Shown: positions 33,211 to 41,032 of the stretch, one piece after another
Layout: the number at the start of each line of letters is the position of its first letter
Position numbering within the stretch: position 1 is the first letter of the stretch
Source: Anaerosolibacter carboniphilus
Lineage (GTDB): Bacteria; Bacillota; Clostridia; Peptostreptococcales; Thermotaleaceae
Length of the DNA: 44,774 bases
Reading direction: 5' to 3'
Assembly (NCBI RefSeq): GCF_014205875.1
Contig: NZ_JACHEN010000040.1
Location: 1-44,774, forward strand
Made by a program: the position numbers and the translations under genes
The notes under the pieces: generated by a model
Told to the model about the DNA's origin: nothing
Seen by the model: the letters and a program-made list of their open reading frames with translations, nothing else
Database searches by the model: none

Positions 33211-34929
33211 ATGCTAAAGAGTCAGAAAATGAGAAGTGTAGCCGTGGAAATGGATGCACTGAAAATGGGGATGGGGTGGACTAGCGAGGACCTAGATAAA
33301 CCTCAGATATTTCTCCAAAGTACTTGGGGAGATAGTCACCCAGGTAGTGCCCACTTAGATAAATTGGTTCAGGCAGCGGAAAGTAGACTGGATAGACTAG
33401 GTGCTAAGCCAGCTAAATATACAACCACAGATATTTGCGACGGGATTGCACAGGGCCATGACGGCATGAACTATTCCTTGCTTTCTCGGGAGATGATCGC
33501 AAATATGATAGAAATACAAGCATTGGCTACACCCTTTGATGGAGCAATGTTTATATGCAGCTGTGACAAGGGCGTTCCAGCTCATTTAAAAGCGATCGCC
33601 AGATTAGATATGCCTTCCGTAATTTTTACAGGGGGATTGATGAAGGCTGGCCCAGACATGTTAACCCTAGAGCAGATCGGAACCTATAGTGCCCAATTAA
33701 AAAGGGGAGAGATCACGGAAGAAGCATTTAAAGACAAGCAGCATACAGCTTGTGCTTCCTGTGGTGCCTGTGCCTTTATGGGTACAGCAGCAACGATGCA
33801 AGTTATGTGTGAAGCCCTGGGCATGGCACTGCCTGGAACGGCAGTAATGCCTGCAACCCTTCAAGAGATGGAAGAAGAAGCCCAAAGAACGGCTGAACAA
33901 TTGCTTGCAGTAATAAATCTTGATATAAAACCTTCGCAAATCATGACCATGAAAGCCTTTGAAAATGCCATTATGGTCCATGCAGCCATTGCTGGTTCTA
34001 CAAACAGTTTATTACACCTTCCAGCGGTTGCCCATGAATTGGGATTTGAAATTTCACCTGATCTATTCGATGAGATCCATCGAAGAATCCCTTATCTAGC
34101 CAATATACGGCCTAGCGGATTTTTCCCAGGACAATACTTCTGGTATGCGGGGGGCGTGCCTGCTATCATGGAGGAAATCAAAGAGTTCTTACACCTTGAT
34201 GTGATGACTGTAACAGGGAAAACATTAGGTGAAAACCTAGAGGACCTAAAGAAGAATGGTTTCTATGAAAGATGCAAGGGGTATTTAAAGGAATTGGGTG
34301 TAGAAAGAGAAACTGTGATTAGGCCAAAGAGCAATCCTATTCAACAAGAGGGTGCCATTGCAATTCTGAAAGGAAATCTAGCTCCTGAGGGTGCTGTAGT
34401 CAAACACTCCGCTGTGGCACAAGAAATGATGGAGGCAATCTTAACAGCTAGACCCTTCGATTCAGAAGAAGAAGCCTTTGAAGCAGTGATCAACAAGCAG
34501 ATTAAGCCTGGAGATGCGGTGTTTATCCGCTATGAAGGTCCAAGGGGCAGTGGTATGCCGGAGATGTTCTACACCACAGAAGCCATCGCCACAGATCCTG
34601 AATTGGTATCCTCCATCGCACTGATTACTGATGGACGATATTCCGGTGCAACCAGGGGCCCGGCCATAGGCCACGTATCTCCTGAAGCCAGCGAAGGAGG
34701 ACCTATCGCCTTGGTGGAAGAGGGCGACTTAATCAAGGTGGATATTCCAAATCGAACCCTAGAGATTATTGGCATCAAAGGCCAGGAAATGATGCCAGAT
34801 GAAATCGATAACGTATTACAAGAGAGAAGAAAAAATTGGATCAAGCCAGAGCCAAAGTTTAAAAAGGGTGTATTATCCCTATATACAAAATCAGCGGTAT
34901 CACCGATGAAGGGTGCATACATGGAATAG
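33211..34929 (+). CDS. IlvD/EDD-family dehydratase 2, probable aldonate dehydratase
   Basis: Iron-sulfur dehydratase of 572 residues, only distantly like dehydratase 1. The first cluster cysteine of the CPGH motif is absent: the region reads TWGDSHPGSAHL. Later cysteines are kept (TDICDGIAQGHDGM, ICSCDKGVP, and CASCGACAFMGTAATM), as is the catalytic-serine motif ITDGRYSGATRG. This pattern resembles the Edd and YagF/YjhG (phosphogluconate and xylonate dehydratase) side of the family rather than IlvD. Product is expected to be a 2-keto-3-deoxy acid, consistent with kdgA and kdgK just downstream. Substrate (gluconate, galactonate, idonate or xylonate types) cannot be assigned. Ribosome site TAGGAGGACTTCAT. 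Confidence 0.82.
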   Translation: MLKSQKMRSVAVEMDALKMGMGWTSEDLDKPQIFLQSTWGDSHPGSAHLDKLVQAAESRLDRLGAKPAKYTTTDICDGIAQGHDGMNYSLLSREMIANMIEIQALATPFDGAMFICSCDKGVPAHLKAIARLDMPSVIFTGGLMKAGPDMLTLEQIGTYSAQLKRGEITEEAFKDKQHTACASCGACAFMGTAATMQVMCEALGMALPGTAVMPATLQEMEEEAQRTAEQLLAVINLDIKPSQIMTMKAFENAIMVHAAIAGSTNSLLHLPAVAHELGFEISPDLFDEIHRRIPYLANIRPSGFFPGQYFWYAGGVPAIMEEIKEFLHLDVMTVTGKTLGENLEDLKKNGFYERCKGYLKELGVERETVIRPKSNPIQQEGAIAILKGNLAPEGAVVKHSAVAQEMMEAILTARPFDSEEEAFEAVINKQIKPGDAVFIRYEGPRGSGMPEMFYTTEAIATDPELVSSIALITDGRYSGATRGPAIGHVSPEASEGGPIALVEEGDLIKVDIPNRTLEIIGIKGQEMMPDEIDNVLQERRKNWIKPEPKFKKGVLSLYTKSAVSPMKGAYME

Positions 34930-34940
34930 TTGTCTCAAAA

Positions 34941-34968
34941 AATAGCCCATCATAAGTGATGGGCTATT
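34941..34968 (+). terminator. Intrinsic terminator of the dctPQM-2/dehydratase operon
   Basis: AATAGCCCATCA pairs perfectly with TGATGGGCTATT around loop TAAG, then an AT-rich tail. The T-run is short. Past it, 34988-35100 holds a ribosome-site-like AAAGGAG and a short frame ending KALEWYEKYKDVDNIENKK, which may be a coding relic I cannot identify. Confidence 0.7.
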
Positions 34969-35128
34969 ATATATATTTATACAAATAAAAGGAGTAATAA
35001 CAATGAAAAAGATGACAAATCAAGGGGAGTAGGGGCCTTAAAAGCATTGGAATGGTATGAAAAATATAAAGATGTAGACAATATTGAAAACAAAAAATAA
35101 ATTCTTTGAGTTTATGTAAAGATATAGA

Positions 35129-35180
35129 TTGATTTTTTAAATACATATTATATAATATAGTTATACGATGTCAGACAACA
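35129..35180 (+). promoter_or_regulatory. kdgA promoter with possible operator
   Basis: TTGATT (35129-35134), 16 bases, TATAAT (35151-35156). Downstream, GATGTCAGACAACAT (35168-35182) contains TGTCAGACA, a palindromic core like those bound by FCD GntR proteins. Confidence 0.6.
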
Positions 35181-35205
35181 TGTAACTCAATTTCGGAGGT
35201 GCTTT

Positions 35206-35847
35206 ATGAAAAGAATTGAAACGATTCAAAAGATCGTAGAGAGCGGTGTGGTGGCGGTTATCCGTGCCGAGTCAAAAGAACAAGGAATGAAAATTATTGA
35301 AGCAGTAAAGAAAGGTGGAATCAAGGCATTAGAGATCACCATGACGGTACCTGGTGCTGTAGATATCATCAAAGAGTTATCAGAGGTTTACAAAAATGAA
35401 GATGTCATCATTGGTGCTGGAACAGTTCTTGATCCAGAGACAGCAAGGGCGTGTATCTTAGCAGGAGCAAAATATATTGTAAGTCCAAGCTTAAATATTG
35501 AAACAGTAAAGTTATGTAATCGATATAGAATTCCAGTAATGCCTGGTATTATGACTGTGAAAGAAGCCATTGAAGCATTAGACTATGGTGCTGAAATTGT
35601 AAAGGTTTTCCCTGGAAATGCCTTTGGACCATCCATCATCAGCGCTTTCAAAGGGCCTCTCCCTCAAGGAAACTTCATGCCTACAGGTGGTGTGAGTTTA
35701 GAGAATGTAAAGGATTGGATTAAAGCAGGTGCCATCGCAGTAGGAACTGGTGGAGACCTTACAAAGGGTGCAAAGACAGGGGATTATGAACTGGTAACAG
35801 AAACAGCAAGGAAATTTGTTGAAGAAGTGAAAAAAGCGAGAGCTTAA
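35206..35847 (+). CDS. kdgA: 2-keto-3-deoxy-6-phosphogluconate aldolase
   Basis: Class I Schiff-base aldolase (Eda/KdgA) of 213 residues splitting KDPG to pyruvate and glyceraldehyde 3-phosphate, the exit of all hexuronate routes here. Motifs: VVAVIRAESKEQG with catalytic Arg and Glu near 19-25, LEITMTVPGAVD with catalytic Glu, GAGTVLDPETARACILAGAK near 69, the Schiff-base Lys in AEIVKVFPGNAFGPS near 129, and FMPTGGVSLENVKDW. Ribosome site GGAGGTGCTTT. It is followed 13 bases later by kdgK and probably cotranscribed with it. Confidence 0.95.
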   Translation: MKRIETIQKIVESGVVAVIRAESKEQGMKIIEAVKKGGIKALEITMTVPGAVDIIKELSEVYKNEDVIIGAGTVLDPETARACILAGAKYIVSPSLNIETVKLCNRYRIPVMPGIMTVKEAIEALDYGAEIVKVFPGNAFGPSIISAFKGPLPQGNFMPTGGVSLENVKDWIKAGAIAVGTGGDLTKGAKTGDYELVTETARKFVEEVKKARA

Positions 35848-35860
35848 GGAGGAATATATA

Positions 35861-36886
35861 ATGGCTAAAAAAGTAGTAACCATGGGAGAGATCATGCTAA
35901 GACTTTCTGCTCCTGGATTTAAAAGATTTTCTCAATCGGATTCCTTTGATGTAGTATATGGTGGTGGAGAGGCAAACGTTGCCGTATCCTTGGCGAACTA
36001 TGGTTTAGATGCACATTTCGTAACAAAGCTTCCAAAACATGAAATTGGACAATGCGCTGTAGACAGCTTAAGAAAATTTGGGGTACAAACGGATTATATT
36101 GCCCGCGGCGGTGATAGAGTGGGTATTTATTTCCTAGAAAATGGTGCTTCCATGAGACCTTCTAAGGTAGTATATGATCGTGCAAACTCTGCTATTGCAG
36201 AAGCTGAAATTAGTGATTTTGACTTTGATGAAATTTTTAAAGATGCAGAGTGGTTCCACTTTACAGGGATAACACCAGCATTAGGCGAAAAAGCTGCTCA
36301 GCTTACTGAAGAAGCATTAAAGGCTGCAAAAAGACATGGGGTAACTGTAAGTGTTGACTTAAACTATAGAAAAAAATTATGGACACCTGACCAGGCGAAA
36401 AAGGTAATGACAAACCTTATGCAGTATGTAGATGTATGTATCGGAAATGAAGAAGATGCAGAAAAGGTGTTAGGCTTTAAGCCAGGACATACAGATGTAA
36501 CGAAGGGTGAATTAGAGCTAGAAGGTTATAAAGATATCTTCAAGCAAATGAAGGAGCAATTTGGCTTTAAATACGTAGTAACAACATTAAGAGAAAGCCA
36601 TTCTGCATCAGACAACAGCTGGTCTGCCCTTATTTATGATGGAAACGAATTCTATCATTCTAAGAGATATGACATTCGAATTGTAGACCGTGTAGGTGGC
36701 GGAGATTCCTTTGCTGGTGGGTTGATCTACGGATTGATTTCTGGGAGAGATTTCAAACAAGCACTAGAATTTGCAGTAGGGGCTTCTGCATTAAAACATA
36801 CAATCCCTGGAGACTTTAACCTCGTATCCGTTGAGGAAGTAGAAACATTGATCAAAGGTGATGCGTCCGGTAGAGTACAAAGATAA
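35861..36886 (+). CDS. kdgK: 2-keto-3-deoxygluconate kinase
   Basis: Ribokinase/PfkB-family kinase of 341 residues phosphorylating KDG to KDPG. Visible: TMGEIMLRLSAPGFKRF at the start, VVYGGGEANVAVSLANYGLD near 29 (PfkB substrate-binding GG), VSVDLNYRKKLW near 160, IGNEEDAEKVLGF near 190, and the ATP/catalytic motif RVGGGDSFAGGLIYG near 279 with the general-base Asp. Ribosome site AAGGAGGAATATATA. It is the only KDG kinase in the window, so all KDG-producing branches depend on it here. Confidence 0.95.
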   Translation: MAKKVVTMGEIMLRLSAPGFKRFSQSDSFDVVYGGGEANVAVSLANYGLDAHFVTKLPKHEIGQCAVDSLRKFGVQTDYIARGGDRVGIYFLENGASMRPSKVVYDRANSAIAEAEISDFDFDEIFKDAEWFHFTGITPALGEKAAQLTEEALKAAKRHGVTVSVDLNYRKKLWTPDQAKKVMTNLMQYVDVCIGNEEDAEKVLGFKPGHTDVTKGELELEGYKDIFKQMKEQFGFKYVVTTLRESHSASDNSWSALIYDGNEFYHSKRYDIRIVDRVGGGDSFAGGLIYGLISGRDFKQALEFAVGASALKHTIPGDFNLVSVEEVETLIKGDASGRVQR

Positions 36887-36911
36887 TAAACGTATAAGTG
36901 AGGATAAGTCC

Positions 36912-37295
36912 ATGAGAACATTAGAGCATGTAGGCATTTGTGCAAAAAATACAGTGGCACTGAAAGACTGGTATATGAAGCTATTTAATCTTAAAGTGGT
37001 ATATGATAACAAAAAAGAAAACCCTACTTTCTTCCTGTTGATGGAAGATGAAAGCATGATCGAAATCTATCATGCTGAGGAAGACGGCATGGTGGCTACC
37101 AATAAGCACCAAGGGGTTCGTCACTTGGCCTTTGGAACAGATCAAATCGAAGAAGAGTACAAAAATCTACAGCAGCATAACGTGGAGATTATTGAAGATT
37201 TGAAAGTGAATCCAAATGGTGTAAAAACTGTGTTTTTCAGAGATATTGAGGGGAATATCCTCCACTTTATCCAAAGACCAGAACGTTTATATTAA
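36912..37295 (+). CDS. VOC (glyoxalase/bleomycin-resistance fold) protein
   Basis: Small metalloprotein of 127 residues. The frame opens earlier, but ATG 36912 with GTGAGGAT upstream begins exactly at the domain (MRTLEHVGICAKNT). Metal-ligand pattern: His in LEHVG near 5, Glu in MIEIYHAEED near 53, His in GVRHLAFGTD near 72, and Glu in DIEGNILHFIQ near 118. It lies 25 bases after kdgK and shares its transcript. VOC proteins include epimerases, dioxygenases and glyoxalases; a role on a sugar-acid intermediate or on reactive keto-aldehydes made by the pathway is a guess. Confidence 0.82.
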   Translation: MRTLEHVGICAKNTVALKDWYMKLFNLKVVYDNKKENPTFFLLMEDESMIEIYHAEEDGMVATNKHQGVRHLAFGTDQIEEEYKNLQQHNVEIIEDLKVNPNGVKTVFFRDIEGNILHFIQRPERLY

Positions 37296-37324
37296 GCTTT
37301 CTTCTCCCTAAATATAGATATAAT

Positions 37325-37369
37325 AAAGAAAGAAGAGTTTGTGTAGAAACAGACTCTTCTTTCTTTTTA
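37325..37369 (+). terminator. Intrinsic terminator of kdgA-kdgK-VOC
   Basis: AAAGAAAGAAGAGT pairs perfectly with ACTCTTCTTTCTTT (14 bp) and is followed by TTAGGTTTATTT. Confidence 0.85.
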
Positions 37370-37418
37370 GGTTTATTTGGAAAGCTTACTGGAATAGTAA
37401 GAGAAAGAGTTGTAGAAC

Positions 37419-37630
37419 AATACGTCACAACGATAACGGTTGGACAGGGTCGTCCAACCCTACAAATCATGGAAAATCATGGTTTTCTGTAGGGAACGAC
37501 GACCCTGTCGTTCCGTAGGATACAGATAAAAACCACGGAACGGCGAGGGCTGTCGATCCCTACGGAATACTGTGCTCATTTAGTAGGGGCGAACAGTGTT
37601 CGCCCGCAGACCTCAGATATCAACCCAACT
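37419..37630. repeat. Dispersed intergenic repeat, copy B
   Basis: About 212 bases colinear with 4060-4273, with substitutions and few length changes. The internal hairpins are retained with compensated arms (GGTTGGAC/GTCCAACC; GGAACGAC/GTCGTTCC; GGGCGAACA/TGTTCGCCC). Located after a terminator, so outside transcripts. Confidence 0.8.
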
Positions 37631-37743
37631 ACATTCTTTATCTATTGTGAAAATTAAAAGGATTTAAAAACTTCTTTAATCATACATAAATCATTTAAAT
37701 GCACTTTGCTAACAAATAAACGATAAATAATCGCATGTATATA

Positions 37744-37801
37744 TTGACGAAAGATGGGGAATAGTATATAGTTTATATTGTGATATATCAGTGATATATC
37801 A
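37744..37801 (+). promoter_or_regulatory. TRAP-3 promoter with tandem palindromic sites
   Basis: TTGACG (37744-37749), 17 bases, TATAGT (37767-37772). Two copies of the self-complementary TGATATATCA follow at 37781-37790 and 37792-37801, 11 bp (one helical turn) apart. They are likely operator half-sites near the transcription start. The rest of 37631-37989 has no ORF or RNA gene that I can see. Confidence 0.6.
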
Positions 37802-37908
37802 CAGATATATTTGATATTATATCCGATACTTTTCGCCCATAGATTGAATGGGTACTTCAATGGGCTATTCTGGGAAAAATAAAGGTTTCTCATTTTTTTA
37901 GAGAAGTA

Positions 37909-37922
37909 TGAAAACGTTTTTT
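37909..37922 (+). promoter_or_regulatory. Catabolite-responsive element (cre)-like site
   Basis: TGAAAACGTTTTTT fits TGWAARCGYTWNCW at 13 of 14 positions. It is 73 bases before the TRAP-3 dctP ribosome site and downstream of the promoter, like the cre-like site before TRAP-1. Confidence 0.5.
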
Positions 37923-37995
37923 AACTAGAAACAAAAGCTATTTATTTGTATGTATGTGCCTTGGCACATAAATAAATAAAGAGAGGTAGATGAAG

Positions 37996-39021
37996 ATGAA
38001 AAGAAGGATTGCAATTTTAATGGTAGCTGTAATGATGTTGGCGTTATTGGCAGCTTGTAGCTCTCCAGCAGCACCACAGGGAGATACAGCGAAAGAGACA
38101 AGTGAACCAGTGATTATCCAGATTGGATATGAAAATAATCCTGGCGAACCCCTTGACCTAGCAGTAAATGAATGGAAGAGACTTCTAGAAGAGAAGAGTA
38201 ATGGAACAATGAAATTAGAAGTATTTCCTTCAAGTCAGTTAGGTTCTAAGAATGACATCATCGATCAAATGTTAGCAGGAGATTCTGTGATCACATTGGC
38301 TGATGGCGCTTTCTATGCAGATCGTGGTGTTCCTGATTTTGGAATCGTCTTTGGACCATATCTATTCGATACATGGGAAGATGCATGGAATCTTACAAAA
38401 AGCGATTGGTATGCTGAGCAAAGTACGAAATTAGAAGAAAAAGGCTTAAAGCTTTTAACTTCTAACTGGATGTATGGAGATCGCCATACCCTTACAAAAA
38501 AACCTGTACGAACTGTAGCTGATCTTAAGGGTATGAAAATCCGTGTACCAAATAATACAATTCAGATCAAAGGCTTTGAAGTATTGGGAGCTACACCAAC
38601 GCCTATGGCATTAGGGGAAGTATATACTTCTTTACAACAAGGTACCATCGATGGTCTTGAGAACCCACTTCCAGTGTTATATAATGGAAAATTCCATGAG
38701 GTTGCTAAATATTTAACATTGGATGCCCATGTGAAAAACTTTACAACTTGGATTTGTGGCACAGAGTTCTTTAATTCTTTAACGCCTGAACAACAACAGA
38801 TCTTAATGGAGACAGGAAATGAAGCTGGTCTTTACAATAACGATCTTCAAGAGAAAGTAACTCAAGAAACTTTAGAGAAGTTTAAGGCTGAAGGGGTAGA
38901 AATTATTGAAGTGAACCAAGATGAATTCAGAAAAGCAGCAGAGCCATTCTACACCCTTCCTGAATTTACATCTCAGTGGTCAGAAGGATTATATGATACT
39001 GTAAAAGAGAGCATGAAGTAA
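37996..39021 (+). CDS. dctP: TRAP transporter substrate-binding protein (DctP family), system 3
   Basis: Extracytoplasmic lipoprotein receptor of 341 residues. ATG 37996 is preferred over ATG 37990, which lies too near GAGAGG. The signal peptide is KRRIAILMVAVMMLALL with lipobox LAAC. Family blocks: SSQLGSKNDIIDQMLAGDSV, the ligand arginine in LKGMKIRVPNNTIQIKGFEV, and LGEVYTSLQQGTIDGLENPL. First gene of an operon with gntR, lgoD-like and uxaB-2, so L-galactonate or a related acid is a reasonable ligand guess. Confidence 0.92.
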   Translation: MKRRIAILMVAVMMLALLAACSSPAAPQGDTAKETSEPVIIQIGYENNPGEPLDLAVNEWKRLLEEKSNGTMKLEVFPSSQLGSKNDIIDQMLAGDSVITLADGAFYADRGVPDFGIVFGPYLFDTWEDAWNLTKSDWYAEQSTKLEEKGLKLLTSNWMYGDRHTLTKKPVRTVADLKGMKIRVPNNTIQIKGFEVLGATPTPMALGEVYTSLQQGTIDGLENPLPVLYNGKFHEVAKYLTLDAHVKNFTTWICGTEFFNSLTPEQQQILMETGNEAGLYNNDLQEKVTQETLEKFKAEGVEIIEVNQDEFRKAAEPFYTLPEFTSQWSEGLYDTVKESMK

Positions 39022-39057
39022 ACAAATTCTTCCAATAGATAAGAATTGTTTTAACAT

Positions 39058-39080
39058 CCGGAGGCAAGACTTGCCTCCGG
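39058..39080 (+). promoter_or_regulatory. GC-rich hairpin between dctP-3 and dctQ-3
   Basis: CCGGAGGCAAG pairs perfectly with CTTGCCTCCGG (11 bp) in an 84-base spacer. No T-run. Just upstream AACAAATTCTT and AAGAATTGTT form a weaker stem. Same position as hairpins in TRAP-1 and TRAP-2. Confidence 0.7.
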
Positions 39081-39105
39081 CCTATATATTGAAAGGAGTT
39101 CAAAA

Positions 39106-39609
39106 ATGAAAACAGAAAATAAAGCATTGAACTACTTGCTAAATTTAGATCTGTTTGTCACAGGAATTGCATTGGCCTTTCTTATTGCCGTTACCTTTAT
39201 GGGTGTGATCACCCGTTATTTCTTCAGCAGTCCTTTTATGTGGCTAGAGGAAGTTCAGCTTTGGTGTTTTGTATGGATTACCTTTTTCGGCGGCGGAGCA
39301 GCCTTCCGCACAGGGAGTCATGTCGCCATAGATGTTCTGGTAGATATGTTTCCAACGAATTTGAAAAAAATAATCGAAGTATTCATCTATGTGGTTGTTT
39401 TAGGTGTCCTTATATATTTTACGATTCATGGAAGTAATCTTGTAGGGCAATTGTTAAGAACAGGAAGAACGACAAATATTTTAAATATACCTTATCCTGT
39501 TATTTATGCAGCTTTCCCGATAGGCTGTGTCCTCATGATGATCAACTTTACGATAATGACAGCACAATCATTGTTTCTGAAAAATGCTGAAGTAAAAGGA
39601 GGCGAGTAA
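39106..39609 (+). CDS. dctQ: TRAP transporter small membrane subunit (DctQ family), system 3
   Basis: Four-helix membrane subunit of 167 residues. Motif SSPFMWLEEVQLWCFVWITF carries the DctQ W-x-E-E signature, followed by GGAAFRTGSHVAIDV. Spans lie near 15-35, 48-65, 90-110 and 125-150. Ribosome site AAAGGAGTTC. Ends two bases before dctM-3. Confidence 0.92.
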   Translation: MKTENKALNYLLNLDLFVTGIALAFLIAVTFMGVITRYFFSSPFMWLEEVQLWCFVWITFFGGGAAFRTGSHVAIDVLVDMFPTNLKKIIEVFIYVVVLGVLIYFTIHGSNLVGQLLRTGRTTNILNIPYPVIYAAFPIGCVLMMINFTIMTAQSLFLKNAEVKGGE

Positions 39610-39611
39610 AA

Positions 39612-40901
39612 ATGGGCATAAGTGTTGTGGGTCTTGCTGCAATTGTAATGTTAGCATTCTTATTTCTGAAGGTTCCGGTTTTCATTTCCGTTTTTGCCGG
39701 CTCTATTACTTATTTCGCCTTAACACCGAATGTTCCAACGCAAATCATTGCCCAGCGTGTTATTGCTGGTATTGAAAGTATTCCCCTTCTTGCTGTACCT
39801 TTCTTCATATGTGCTGGGGTATATATGAACTATTCTGGGGTTACAAAGAGGGTAATGAATTTTGCTGAGGCATTGACAGGGCATATGAATGGCGGTCTTG
39901 CCCAAGTAAATGTATTGTTGTCTACTTTAATGGGTGGGCTGTCTGGATCAAACCTTGCAGATGCAGCAATGCAATCAAAGATGTTAGTGCCTGAGATGGA
40001 AAGAAAAGGATTTTCAAAAGAGTTTTCTTCTGTGGTTACAGCAGCTTCAGCCATGATTACACCGTTAATTCCCCCAGGAATTGCTATGATCATCTATGGA
40101 TCTATCGCCAATGTTTCTATTGGAAAACTGTTTATTGCAGGGATCGGGCCAGGCGTATTGCTGTGTCTTTCTATGATGATTCTTGTATCGGTTATTTCCA
40201 AGAAGCGTGGCTATAAACCTGTTCGTGAGAAATTTATCGCACCAAGAGAATTTATGTCTGCTGTAAAAGGTGCTGCATTACCTCTTTTACTGCCGATTAT
40301 CATCATCGGTGGAATTCGTATCGGAATGTTTACGCCTACTGAGGCTGGAGCCGTTGCCATCGTCTATTCTTTGTTCCTTGGTTTTATGTATCGAGAGATG
40401 GGCTTTAAGGATGTAGTCAATGGATTAAAGGAGACGGTTGCCAGTACGGCTTCCATCATGCTGATTGTTGGAGCAGCTTCTGCCTTCGCTTGGATTCTTA
40501 CGAAAGAAAGAATTCCCCAACAAGTTACAGAAATGATCGTAGGAATGATTTCCAACAAATATATATTCTTAATGGCAGTGAATGTATTCTTGATTTTTGT
40601 AGGGATGTTTATTGAAGGTAATGCGTCTATGATCGTATTGGTACCATTGTTGGCGCCTGTGGCTGCAGCTTATGGGATTAACGAAATTCACTTTGCTATG
40701 GTATTTATCTTCAATAGTGCTATCGGTTGTATTACGCCACCTATGGGGACATTGATGTTCGTAACTTGTGGGATTACAAAATGTAAGATTAAAACATTTA
40801 TTAAGGAAGCTATACCTTTCTATATCCTGCTGTTTGTATGTCTAATACTATTAACTTTCTTCCCAGTTTTCTCAACGGGAATTGTGAACCTATTCTACTA
40901 G
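39612..40901 (+). CDS. dctM: TRAP transporter large membrane subunit (DctM family), system 3
   Basis: Transport subunit of 429 residues, about 12 spans. DctM blocks: LLAVPFFICAGVYMNYSG near 56, MGGLSGSNLADAAMQSKML near 107, LIPPGIAMIIYGSIANVSIG near 153 and NSAIGCITPPMGTLMFVTCG near 370. Ribosome site AAAGGAGGCGAG lies inside the end of dctQ-3, implying coupling. More distant from DctM-1 and DctM-2 by eye. Confidence 0.94.
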   Translation: MGISVVGLAAIVMLAFLFLKVPVFISVFAGSITYFALTPNVPTQIIAQRVIAGIESIPLLAVPFFICAGVYMNYSGVTKRVMNFAEALTGHMNGGLAQVNVLLSTLMGGLSGSNLADAAMQSKMLVPEMERKGFSKEFSSVVTAASAMITPLIPPGIAMIIYGSIANVSIGKLFIAGIGPGVLLCLSMMILVSVISKKRGYKPVREKFIAPREFMSAVKGAALPLLLPIIIIGGIRIGMFTPTEAGAVAIVYSLFLGFMYREMGFKDVVNGLKETVASTASIMLIVGAASAFAWILTKERIPQQVTEMIVGMISNKYIFLMAVNVFLIFVGMFIEGNASMIVLVPLLAPVAAAYGINEIHFAMVFIFNSAIGCITPPMGTLMFVTCGITKCKIKTFIKEAIPFYILLFVCLILLTFFPVFSTGIVNLFY

Positions 40902-41032
40902 AAAAAAGGTTGTAAAATTGTGCTGGAAAATTGTAGAATAAATAAGATATAAGTTATTTTCATTCGAGAAAAGTGATTCGTTCTATAATGAATAGAGATT
41001 ATTTAAATTAGAATAGCTAGGTGGGATAGTTC

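Noticed and set aside
37781..37801. Tandem TGATATATCA as the start of a CRISPR-like array
   Set aside because: Only two 10-base copies one base apart with no spacers; better explained as operators.
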